Shown: piece after piece, positions 7,406 through 14,534 of the stretch | How positions within the stretch are numbered: position 1 is the stretch's first letter | How the letters are laid out: each line of letters starts with the position of its first letter | From: MGR-bin208 sp043780275 | GTDB lineage: Bacteria; Bacteroidota; Bacteroidia; Chitinophagales; Chitinophagaceae | Reading direction: 5' to 3' | Length of the DNA: 26,074 nucleotides | NCBI GenBank assembly: GCA_043780275.1 | Contig: JAYWCV010000034.1 | Span: forward strand, 1-26,074 | The notes under the pieces: model-generated | The model's input: the letters and a program-made list of their open reading frames with translations, nothing else | What the model was told of the DNA's origin: nothing | The model's database searches: none | Position numbers and translations under genes: made by a program

Positions 7406-8810
7406 ATGAAAAAGCTACTCATGTATTTTTTCTGGTTTTCATTAGTACAAAGCAGCTTTACCCAAAACAAATCAGATAGTTTAAAGAATGTTTTAGCTGC
7501 CACTACTAATCCGATTGAACGGTTTGACTTATATAGCAAAATAGGCGAAGAGTATTTTTCAAGCGGCAATAATAATTTAGATTCTGCTTCCTGTTTAAGA
7601 ATGCTGCAGATAGCTCAACAGTTAAACAACGATTCGTTACTTGCTATAAGTTACAATTTCGTAGGAAACTTATTTTTATTTAATACAGGTGATTACAGTA
7701 AGGCGCTTGAATTTTTCTTTAAAGGCATTCCATTGGCACAGAAAACCAATGACAAAAGAAGATTAAGTTCCTTATATATTGATATCAGTATTGTATATGA
7801 AAATCTGGGTAACCCCGCTGAGCAAATAAAATATATAAGAAAAGCAGAGTTGGCATTGCCCGGCAAGAACTCTTCTATGTATAATTATATGGTAAGGCAG
7901 GTACAATATAATTATAGCAGGTATTTCTTATTTATTAAAAGGCCAGACTCTGCCATGCACTATACACAGGCATTGAATGAAACGAATCTACGTTTAAGAA
8001 GCTTCCTTTATGAAACATATGCACAAATGCTATTGGGGGGGAGTACATGAACAATTAGCTGATAAAGATTTGGCCGGGTTCCATTTTAAAAGAGCAAATG
8101 CTCAGTCAGATTCCATGCAGTATTCTTATGTAAAATTTATTATCAAGCCAGCATATATTAATTTCCTGCTAAAGGATAATAAGATTTTAATTGCAAAGGA
8201 GCAGGCACATCAACTATTAATAACGGGCAAACAGCTTAATAATTATGATTTTAAACAGGCGGCTGCAGGGTTTTTAAGAAGTGTATATGACAGTCTTCGC
8301 CAAACAGACAGTGCCTACTATTATGCAAGGCTAGAATTTGCATTCCGGGATTCTGTATTCAGCAAAGAGAAAACGAATAAAATCCAGTCGCTGGCTTTTA
8401 GTGAACAATTCCGCATTTCAGAGGAAGATGCTAAAAATAAGCAGGAAGCGGGGCGACGTAAAGAAAATATTCAATACGCCTTAATTGCCCTTGGCATTAT
8501 CACCTTCATTATTTTATTTTTATTACTCAGCTGCAGTTTTATTACCAATACAAAAATGATAGGATTTTTTGGCGTAATTGCTTTATTGCTGGTTTTTGAA
8601 TTTCTTAACTTACTGCTACATCCTTTTTTAGAACGGGTAACAAACCACTCTCCAATTCTGATGCTGCTGGCATTGGTTTGCATTGCAGCTTTGCTTGTTC
8701 CAATGCATCACAAAATAGAAAAATGGGCAACGCATAAATTGGTGGAGAAAAATAAAAAGATACGGCTGGCGGCAGCAAAGAAAACGATAGAGGAATTGGA
8801 AAACAATTAA
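7406..8810 (+). pseudogene. TPR/membrane paralog 2, split by a frameshift at a G7 tract
   Basis: Two reading frames together make one protein like paralog 1. Frame A, 7406-8050, encodes a signal peptide (MKKLLMYFFWFSLVQ...FTQ) and TPR-like helices. Frame B takes over near 8034 and runs to 8810, giving the rest of the helices, the three membrane segments and the tail ending KKTIEELENN. The switch falls on seven G residues at 8035-8041. With six Gs the frame would read through ...LLGGVHEQLADKD... and yield 467 residues, matching the paralog's 462-477. The break may be a true mutation, a slippage-prone phase-variable tract or a sequencing error. If real, the truncated product lacks all membrane helices. 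Role unknown. It follows paralog 1 by 12 bases, probably in one transcript. Confidence 0.8.
8035..8041 (+). repeat. G7 homopolymer at the frameshift point
   Basis: Seven consecutive Gs inside an AT-rich coding region, exactly where the two halves of the second TPR/membrane gene change frame. Loss of one G restores the frame. Confidence 0.85.
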
Positions 8811-8826
8811 AATTGAATCACAGTTG

Positions 8827-8834
8827 TATCTTTA
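8827..8834 (+). promoter_or_regulatory. Possible -7 promoter element before the DUF6922 gene
   Basis: TATCTTTA resembles TAnnTTTG and ends four bases before the ATG at 8839. If used, the mRNA would have almost no leader. No clear -33 element was found at the expected distance. Confidence 0.3.
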
Positions 8835-8838
8835 TAAT

Positions 8839-9141
8839 ATGCCAACCAAAGCAAAACCCATATTTAACAAACGCATTTTTTGGGATGTGTTGTTTGAAAA
8901 CATTGATTACGATGCCAAAGCCAATTTTGTCATAGAACGTGTTTTTGAACGGGGCGATGTGGATGATATTCGCAATTGCCGCCGCTATTACGGCGATGAA
9001 AAAGTAACAACCGCTTTACTGAATGCAAAATTTTTACCCGAAACAAGAATGTATCTGGCAAGTGCAGTAATTAACAGGCCGCTAAAAGATTTCCGATGCT
9101 ACATTTTAAGACAGTCGAACCCCACACTTTTTCCATATTAG
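8839..9141 (+). CDS. DUF6922-like protein, putative antitoxin partner
   Basis: 100-residue protein resembling the DUF6922 family: FWDVLFENIDYDAKANFVIERVFERGDVDDIRNCRRYYG near the N-terminus, with no signal peptide or membrane segment. In Bacteroidota such small proteins are found directly upstream of AbiEii-type nucleotidyltransferases, which makes an antitoxin or accessory role likely; this is family and context inference. A TTG at 8824 would add five residues, but ATG 8839 is the better start. The last 46 bases overlap the next gene, so translation of the two is probably coupled. The pair lies between two copies of the TPR/membrane gene tail. Confidence 0.65.
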   Translation: MPTKAKPIFNKRIFWDVLFENIDYDAKANFVIERVFERGDVDDIRNCRRYYGDEKVTTALLNAKFLPETRMYLASAVINRPLKDFRCYILRQSNPTLFPY

Positions 9142-9722
9142 AGGCATTAATGGTAATGCCTGAATTACAGGATTTTTCCTTAGTTGGCGGCACAGCTTTA
9201 TCCCTTTTATATGGCCACCGTATGTCAGTTGATTTAGACTTGTTCTCTAGCAAACCGTTTGACAACAAAATAATTACTGATTCTATCCAAAAAAAGTTTG
9301 CCGATAAATTTGTAACTGAAGAAAAACAGGCACGGTTTGGTATTTTCTGTTTTATAGATGGAGTAAAGATTGATATTGTCCGCCATCCACATCCATTAAT
9401 AAGGTCAGTAATAAACGCCGAAGGCATACGGATGTTTTCTACCGAAGATATTATTGCCATGAAAGTGCAGGCCATTTTAGGCAGAGGAAAAAAGAAAGAC
9501 TTTTGGGATATTGCAGAACTGCTGCAACACTTTTCCATAAAAGATTTTATACAATTTCATAAAGAAAAATATACTACACAAAACTTATTAATAACGGTAC
9601 CACAGGCCATCACTTTTTTTGCAGATGCAGAAGAAAGCGAAGACCCGATAAGTTTAAAAAATCAAACCTGGAAAACCGTACAGGCGTTTATTAAAAAAGA
9701 AGTAAGTGAATATTTAAAGTAA
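9096..9722 (+). CDS. AbiEii/AbiGii-type nucleotidyltransferase, putative toxin
   Basis: 208-residue cytoplasmic protein with the minimal nucleotidyltransferase signature: LVGGTALSLLYGHR (29-42) followed by SVDLDLF (44-50), where D46 and D48 are the metal-binding acidic residues. Downstream are the helical DIIAMKVQAIL and KKKDFWDIAELL segments typical of the AbiEii family. AbiEii proteins are toxins of type IV-like toxin-antitoxin and phage-abortive systems that transfer nucleotides to RNA targets. Here the usual AbiEi antitoxin is absent and a DUF6922 gene stands in its place, overlapping by 46 bases. Start chosen at ATG 9096, which reaches the normal family length. Toxicity is inferred only. 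Confidence 0.8.
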   Translation: MLHFKTVEPHTFSILEALMVMPELQDFSLVGGTALSLLYGHRMSVDLDLFSSKPFDNKIITDSIQKKFADKFVTEEKQARFGIFCFIDGVKIDIVRHPHPLIRSVINAEGIRMFSTEDIIAMKVQAILGRGKKKDFWDIAELLQHFSIKDFIQFHKEKYTTQNLLITVPQAITFFADAEESEDPISLKNQTWKTVQAFIKKEVSEYLK

Positions 9723-9768
9723 CTTCTATTTTCGGTTTTGTTGAATAAAAAGGACATAGACCAGTATT

Positions 9769-9861
9769 AGGGCAACCACTAAACTGACGGTGAAAAATAA
9801 ACAGATAAGGCTGGCAGTGGCGAAGAAAACGATTGAAGAGTTGGAGAAGCCAAAAAAATGA
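9769..9861 (+). pseudogene. Truncated 3' end of a TPR/membrane paralog (downstream relic)
   Basis: Read in frame, these bases give ATTKLTVKNKQIRLAVAKKT then IEELEKPKK-stop, clearly the C-terminal coil of the TPR/membrane proteins (compare KNKQIRLASAKKTIEELEKN). An in-frame TAG at 9757 and the absence of membrane-helix sequence upstream show that only the tail survives. Roughly 62 of 80 bases match the tail at 8729-8808. It sits 46 bases after the nucleotidyltransferase, so the toxin-antitoxin pair is bracketed by directly repeated tails. Confidence 0.75.
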
Positions 9862-9877
9862 TGATGTTAGTGTTTAA

Positions 9878-9907
9878 ATTCACCAATTATTATTATATTA
9901 GGTGAAT
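9878..9907. repeat. 7-bp dyad in the spacer before the helicase
   Basis: ATTCACC (9878-9884) and GGTGAAT (9901-9907) are perfect inverted repeats separated by 16 A/T bases. The layout fits either a hairpin or a regulator-binding site about 110 bases before the helicase start. No T tract follows. Confidence 0.3.
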
Positions 9908-10002
9908 AGAATCACTTAATATATGATTTCCCATTTCTTATTTGGGTTAATTATCGGATAACTGAAAAAAACACTATATGACTTAGCCTGCATATTGTTG
10001 CC

Positions 10003-10010
10003 TACTTTTG
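10003..10010 (+). promoter_or_regulatory. Consensus Bacteroidota -7 element of the helicase gene
   Basis: TACTTTTG matches TAnnTTTG exactly. It ends five bases before the ATG at 10016, implying transcription that begins at or next to the start codon (leaderless or nearly so). It also argues against the upstream TTG at 9995, which would lie before the promoter. A -33 TTTG at the usual distance is not evident. Confidence 0.5.
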
Positions 10011-10015
10011 CAGCT

Positions 10016-11338
10016 ATGCAGTTAAAAAATAATTCACTTAAAAAAATACTCGGCCATTTAAAGATTGAGGCATTGAATGAAATGCAACTGGCTTCTATTG
10101 ATGCTATTGAAAAACAGGATAATGTGGTTTTGTTGTCGGATACCGGATCGGGTAAAACATTGGCTTTTTTATTGCCCCTGCTACAATTATTGGATGCAGA
10201 TAAAAAGAATACCACACAGGCTCTAATCGTTGTTCCTTCCCGTGAACTGGCCTTACAGATTGAAAAAGTTTTCAAGGATATGACTACGGGTTTTAAAGTA
10301 ACCTGTTGCTATGGTGGCCACAAACGGGAGATAGAAGAAAATAATTTACTGGAGGCGCCAGCCTTGGTCATTGGTACTCCCGGCAGGCTCGGCGATCATT
10401 TCCGACGTGGTAATATTAAAACGGATGGCATTGAAACCCTGGTGATGGATGAATTTGATAAATCGCTTGAACTGGGCTTTCAGGGTGAGATGACATTCTT
10501 ACTCGAATCGATGAAGCATATCAATAAGCGTATCCTTACTTCAGCTACAGGTGATGTGGAAATTCCGGAATTTATCGGTATGAAAGACCCGCAAAGGGTT
10601 GATTTTTTAAGCGGCGAAGTTTCAGAAGCCCTGGCCATCCAAGTATTAAAATCGGATGTGGCTGATAAGATTGATTCATTATTTCGCCTGATATGTATGC
10701 TGGGCGGACGTTCCACTATTATTTTCTGCAACCACCGGGATGCAGTAGAAAGGACAAGTCGATTGTTGACCGATAGGGGCCTGACCAATGTATATTATCA
10801 TGGTGCTTTGGAACAAAAAGACAGGGATAAGGCATTATGTAAATTCAGAAACGGAACATCGGATATATTAGTAACAACCGATCTTGCTTCAAGAGGTTTG
10901 GATATTGCCTATCTCCGCTACATTATTCATTTTCATTTACCGGCCAGTGAAGAAGTGTTCACCCACCGCAACGGAAGAACCGCCCGGATGGATGCTACCG
11001 GAACAGCAATCCTGATACTGGCACCCGATGAAAAATTACCGGCCTATGTAAAGGATCATACTATGATTGAATTGCCGGAAACCACAACGCTTCCTGAAAA
11101 ACCCAAGTGGAGCACTTTGTTTGTAGCAGCAGGAAAAAAAGATAAGATCAACAAAATGGATATTGTCGGGTTTTTCACCAACCGTGGAAATCTGAAAAAA
11201 GAAGAAATAGGATTGATCGAAGTGAAGGATTTTTTTTCGTATGTGGCTATACGCAAATCAAAAGTGAATTCGGTTTTGCAGTTGATTAAAGAGGCAAAAA
11301 TCAAAAACAAGAAAATCAAGATTGGGATAGAGAAATAG
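10016..11338 (+). CDS. DEAD-box RNA helicase with DbpA-type RNA-binding tail
   Basis: 440-residue ATP-dependent RNA helicase, cytoplasmic, likely acting in ribosome assembly or RNA turnover. Ordered motifs: DTGSGKT (42-48, motif I), PSRELALQ (Ia), TPGRL (Ib), DEFD at 145-148 in place of DEAD (motif II), SAT at 176-178 (III), IIFCNH (IV), TTDLASRGLD (V), HRNGRTAR from 317 (VI). The last 75 residues (KINKMDIVGFFTNRGNLKKEE...) fit the DbpA RNA-binding domain, which in E. coli DbpA targets 23S rRNA. ATG 10016 is preferred to TTG 9995 because of the promoter element between them. The C-terminus is lysine-rich (KIKNKKIKIGIEK). The nearest upstream gene is unrelated, so it is probably monocistronic. 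Confidence 0.9.
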   Translation: MQLKNNSLKKILGHLKIEALNEMQLASIDAIEKQDNVVLLSDTGSGKTLAFLLPLLQLLDADKKNTTQALIVVPSRELALQIEKVFKDMTTGFKVTCCYGGHKREIEENNLLEAPALVIGTPGRLGDHFRRGNIKTDGIETLVMDEFDKSLELGFQGEMTFLLESMKHINKRILTSATGDVEIPEFIGMKDPQRVDFLSGEVSEALAIQVLKSDVADKIDSLFRLICMLGGRSTIIFCNHRDAVERTSRLLTDRGLTNVYYHGALEQKDRDKALCKFRNGTSDILVTTDLASRGLDIAYLRYIIHFHLPASEEVFTHRNGRTARMDATGTAILILAPDEKLPAYVKDHTMIELPETTTLPEKPKWSTLFVAAGKKDKINKMDIVGFFTNRGNLKKEEIGLIEVKDFFSYVAIRKSKVNSVLQLIKEAKIKNKKIKIGIEK

Positions 11339-11447
11339 GCTTTTTGTTTAAAGGCAAATGAAATACATTGATGATTTTAAAGTAATATTGAATAATAGTT
11401 TCGGCAAGTGCGGTCAGCTATTCTTTATTCATTTTTAAAATACATCC

Positions 11448-13526
11448 ATGAAATTTATCTGTCAATTCATCCTGCAATTAATTATTTCAGGTTCCTTGTT
11501 TGCACAATTTAGTATAGAGTCTGTTTTGTCAGTTCCTTTCCCCACAGAACTGAAAAGTTCTGAAGATGGTAAATGCATTGCATGGGTTTTTAATAATAAA
11601 GGAGAACGAAATATTTTTCTTGCAGAGTCTCCATCATTTACAGCAAAACAAATAACCCAGTACAAAGGAGATGAAGGCGTTGAAATAAACAGTCTTACAT
11701 TTACACCCGACGGCAACCGTATTGTTTTCATCAGGGGCAACTCAAACAACAGTCGTGGTGAGTCAGCCAATCCTGCACTCTTGCAGGTTTCCACAGAAAG
11801 AATTTTATATATCATCAATAAGAATGGAACGGCTTTGCAGAAAATAGGTCCGGGTTCCTATCCCAAAATTTCACCGGATGGAAAAGTATTAGCTTATCTG
11901 AATGGGGGACAAGTATGGACCGTTTCACTTTCTGATACTGCTTTCAAAACACAAAAACTTTTTCAATCCAGAGGAACTCAATCCCAGATTCGCTGGTCAC
12001 CGGATGGGAACAAAATAGTATTTACAAGTAACCGAGGCGATCATTCATTCATTGGCATCTACAGTTTTTTAAACAAGTCTTTCGATTTTATCAATCCATC
12101 CATCGACCTGGATGATGCGCCGGCATGGAGTCCTGACGGGCAGCAACTGGTTTTCAGAAGAAGCCCGGCTGTAAGAAACAGTTTACCTTTTACGCCCAGA
12201 AGAGAAGGTTATCCATGGTCAATTTATTTGCATAATTTAAAAAGTGGCATTACAAAAGAAGTTTGGAAAGCGGATGAAGGAAAAGGAAGTGTAGCCAACA
12301 ATGAAGTACCTGTGGTAGATAACCAATTAATATGGGCGGCTGGTAATCAGCTTATATTTCCCTGGGAAAAAACCGGCTGGCAACAATTATATGCATTGGA
12401 TATGGCCACAGGAAAAACAAAACTCCTGACACCCGGTGAAGGTGAAGTGGAGAATGTGACGATCAGTAAAAATCTTCAAACCGTTTATTACACAAGCAAT
12501 ATTGGAGATATAGACCGGAGACATATCTGGCAGGCAGATATAATAACCGGTATGGCTACACAGGTTTCAAAAACAAAAAATGCAGAATGGTCGCCGGTGC
12601 AAACAGAAAACGGATTGGCGGTTTTATATGCCACTGCACAAAAACCTGCATGGCCTGCATTGCTTTCTAATGCTGGAGCTTTTACAGATTTGGCCAAAGA
12701 AAATTTTCCCGCAGCATTTCCTCAAACCTCCATGGTAATTCCTCAAGCCATTATGATTACTGCCACAGACGGCATGAAAATACCTGCACAGATATTTTTA
12801 CCCGCCAATCATAAACCTGGCGATAAACATCCTGCATTGATATTTACACATGGTGGTTCACGCCGGCAAATGCTGCTGACTTTTAATTACGGTCAGTATT
12901 ATTCCAATGCGTATGCACTCAATCAATACTTTGCCAATAAAGGCTATGTGGTTATTTCATTAAACTACCGCAGTGGTATTGGCTATGGCATGGAGTTCAG
13001 AGAAGCGTTGAACTACGGCGCACAGGGAGCCAGCGAATATTTTGATCTGGCAGGAGCAGGATTGTACTTAAGAAGCAGGGATGATGTAGATGGAACTAAG
13101 ATAGCTTTATGGGGCGGAAGTTATGGTGGTTACCTTACTGCACATGGATTGGCCCGTGCATCTGATCTGTTTGCTGCCGGTGTAGATATACATGGTGTGC
13201 ATGATTGGAATGAGGGCATCCGCAATTTTGTAAGTTCATATAATCCGGAGAAATTAAAAGCCTTTGCAGAACTGGCTTATCAATCTTCTCCCGAAAATTA
13301 TATTGATGGGTGGAAATCACCAGTACTGTTTATTCATGGCGATGATGACCGCAATGTAAACTTTACAGAAACGGTGAGGCTTGCAGAAATGTTGAGGAAA
13401 CGAAATGTATATTTTGAGCAATTGGTTTTTCCCGATGAAGTGCATAGTTTTTTATTGCACCGCAATTGGGTAAAAACTTATGAAGCATCTTTTGAATTTA
13501 TTAACCGGCAATTCAGTAAAAAATAA
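11448..13526 (+). CDS. Secreted S9 family (prolyl oligopeptidase/DPP-IV type) serine peptidase
   Basis: 692-residue exported peptidase. Residues 1-20 are a signal peptide (ending SLFAQ). A beta-propeller of TolB/PD40-type repeats follows (about 25-420), with recurring SPDG and TPDG turns such as WSPDGNKIVF and WSPDGQQLVF, and then the alpha/beta-hydrolase domain (about 435-692). Catalytic Ser558 lies in GGSYGG, the Asp in HGDDDRNV (632-634) and His666 in EVHSF. The family cleaves short peptides, often after proline or removing N-terminal dipeptides or acylated residues; which applies here is not determined. Residues WVFNNKGERNIF near 46-57 are typical of a peptidase of this group. The gene is followed by a strong hairpin terminator, so it is likely transcribed alone from the 109-base spacer upstream. 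Confidence 0.92.
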   Translation: MKFICQFILQLIISGSLFAQFSIESVLSVPFPTELKSSEDGKCIAWVFNNKGERNIFLAESPSFTAKQITQYKGDEGVEINSLTFTPDGNRIVFIRGNSNNSRGESANPALLQVSTERILYIINKNGTALQKIGPGSYPKISPDGKVLAYLNGGQVWTVSLSDTAFKTQKLFQSRGTQSQIRWSPDGNKIVFTSNRGDHSFIGIYSFLNKSFDFINPSIDLDDAPAWSPDGQQLVFRRSPAVRNSLPFTPRREGYPWSIYLHNLKSGITKEVWKADEGKGSVANNEVPVVDNQLIWAAGNQLIFPWEKTGWQQLYALDMATGKTKLLTPGEGEVENVTISKNLQTVYYTSNIGDIDRRHIWQADIITGMATQVSKTKNAEWSPVQTENGLAVLYATAQKPAWPALLSNAGAFTDLAKENFPAAFPQTSMVIPQAIMITATDGMKIPAQIFLPANHKPGDKHPALIFTHGGSRRQMLLTFNYGQYYSNAYALNQYFANKGYVVISLNYRSGIGYGMEFREALNYGAQGASEYFDLAGAGLYLRSRDDVDGTKIALWGGSYGGYLTAHGLARASDLFAAGVDIHGVHDWNEGIRNFVSSYNPEKLKAFAELAYQSSPENYIDGWKSPVLFIHGDDDRNVNFTETVRLAEMLRKRNVYFEQLVFPDEVHSFLLHRNWVKTYEASFEFINRQFSKK

Positions 13527-13537
13527 AATTGGATGTA

Positions 13538-13581
13538 GTATAAAAAAAAGAGACTGTAAAAACAGCCTCTTTTTTTTATAC
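13538..13581. terminator. Strong bidirectional hairpin terminator after the S9 peptidase
   Basis: Arms GTATAAAAAAAAGAG-a-CTGT (13538-13557) and ACAG-c-CTCTTTTTTTTATAC (13562-13581) pair with one mismatch around a four-base loop, with runs of A and T on the two sides. It begins 11 bases after the stop codon. Confidence 0.85.
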
Positions 13582-13628
13582 CAAACTTTGCTATTTTTAG
13601 TGCAATTATTCAAATAGCAAAATACCTT

Positions 13629-14525
13629 ATGAGAATTACGATAATAACATTTTTGTTTTTGATTTCTTTTTGCAAGAATGCAAATGCACAAGTGGTTATT
13701 GCATTATATCAAGGGTTGGCACCCGGTTCATTACCCGTTGCAGATAAAGAGGTTTTTACAAAACCCGATAAAGGCAGGCCGTTTGTTAGCCATGTTACCA
13801 ATCCGACACTGACTGTTTTTGAATCAAAAAAACCCAACTCAGGCAGAACCTCAATTATTATTTGCCCCGGGGGTGGTTTTTCCAGATTATCTATAGAAGA
13901 TGGAGGCTATGAAGCGGCAAAAGCTTTTGCAGAATACGGCATCACTGCATTTGTTTTGAAGTACCGTACCTGGCGTGATTCAGCCTATGCTGATTACAAA
14001 ACTGCACCCATGCTGGATCTTCAGCAAGCAATAAATATTGTTTATCAGGGAGCAGCTAAATGGAATCTTGATACGACCAAAATTGGAATTCTTGGTTTTT
14101 CTGCCGGAGGTCATTTGGCAGCCATGGCATCTACCGGATTAACATTTAGAAAACCGGCATTTTCATTATTGATATATCCTGTAATAAGTTTTACAGATTC
14201 GTTGACCTCTAAAACATCTACCTCCCGAAGTGTATTGCTGGGCGCCAATATAACAAGTCATTTGAAAAAACAATATTCTCCGGAATTGCATATAAATAAA
14301 GCTACCCCTCCGGCATTTCTGATTCATGCTGCTGATGACAGTACGGCTTTGGTTGGAAATAGTATTGCCTATTTTAATGGGTTATCAGCAAATAGAATTC
14401 CCACACAGTTGCACATTTATCAAAAAGGGGGACATGGTTTTGCATTGTATAATAAAATGCAGGATGAATACTGGATGCCTTCTTCGATTAAATGGCTTGT
14501 CTTAAACGGATTTTTAAAACAATAA
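13629..14525 (+). CDS. Secreted alpha/beta hydrolase, esterase/lipase type
   Basis: 298-residue exported hydrolase resembling bacterial acetyl-esterases that remove acyl groups from sugars or other small esters. Residues 1-21 are a signal peptide (ending NANAQ). Seen: oxyanion-hole CPGGGFSRLS, nucleophile Ser158 in GFSAGGH, acid D236 in HAADDS, and His269 in GGHGFAL. Length is normal. The signal peptide fixes the start at ATG 13629, 47 bases beyond the terminator of the S9 gene. The stop is only nine bases before the dctA start, so the two are probably one operon. The actual ester is unknown; carbohydrate esterase is the first guess but no glycosidase lies nearby. Confidence 0.85.
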   Translation: MRITIITFLFLISFCKNANAQVVIALYQGLAPGSLPVADKEVFTKPDKGRPFVSHVTNPTLTVFESKKPNSGRTSIIICPGGGFSRLSIEDGGYEAAKAFAEYGITAFVLKYRTWRDSAYADYKTAPMLDLQQAINIVYQGAAKWNLDTTKIGILGFSAGGHLAAMASTGLTFRKPAFSLLIYPVISFTDSLTSKTSTSRSVLLGANITSHLKKQYSPELHINKATPPAFLIHAADDSTALVGNSIAYFNGLSANRIPTQLHIYQKGGHGFALYNKMQDEYWMPSSIKWLVLNGFLKQ

Positions 14526-14534
14526 AATTAATCA

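Noticed and set aside
8839..9722. Prophage or integrative element
   Set aside because: No integrase, transposase, att-like tRNA or phage structural gene is nearby; only a two-gene toxin-antitoxin-like pair is present.
9995..10015. TTG start adding seven residues to the helicase
   Set aside because: A consensus -7 promoter element lies between this TTG and ATG 10016, so the transcript would not include it.
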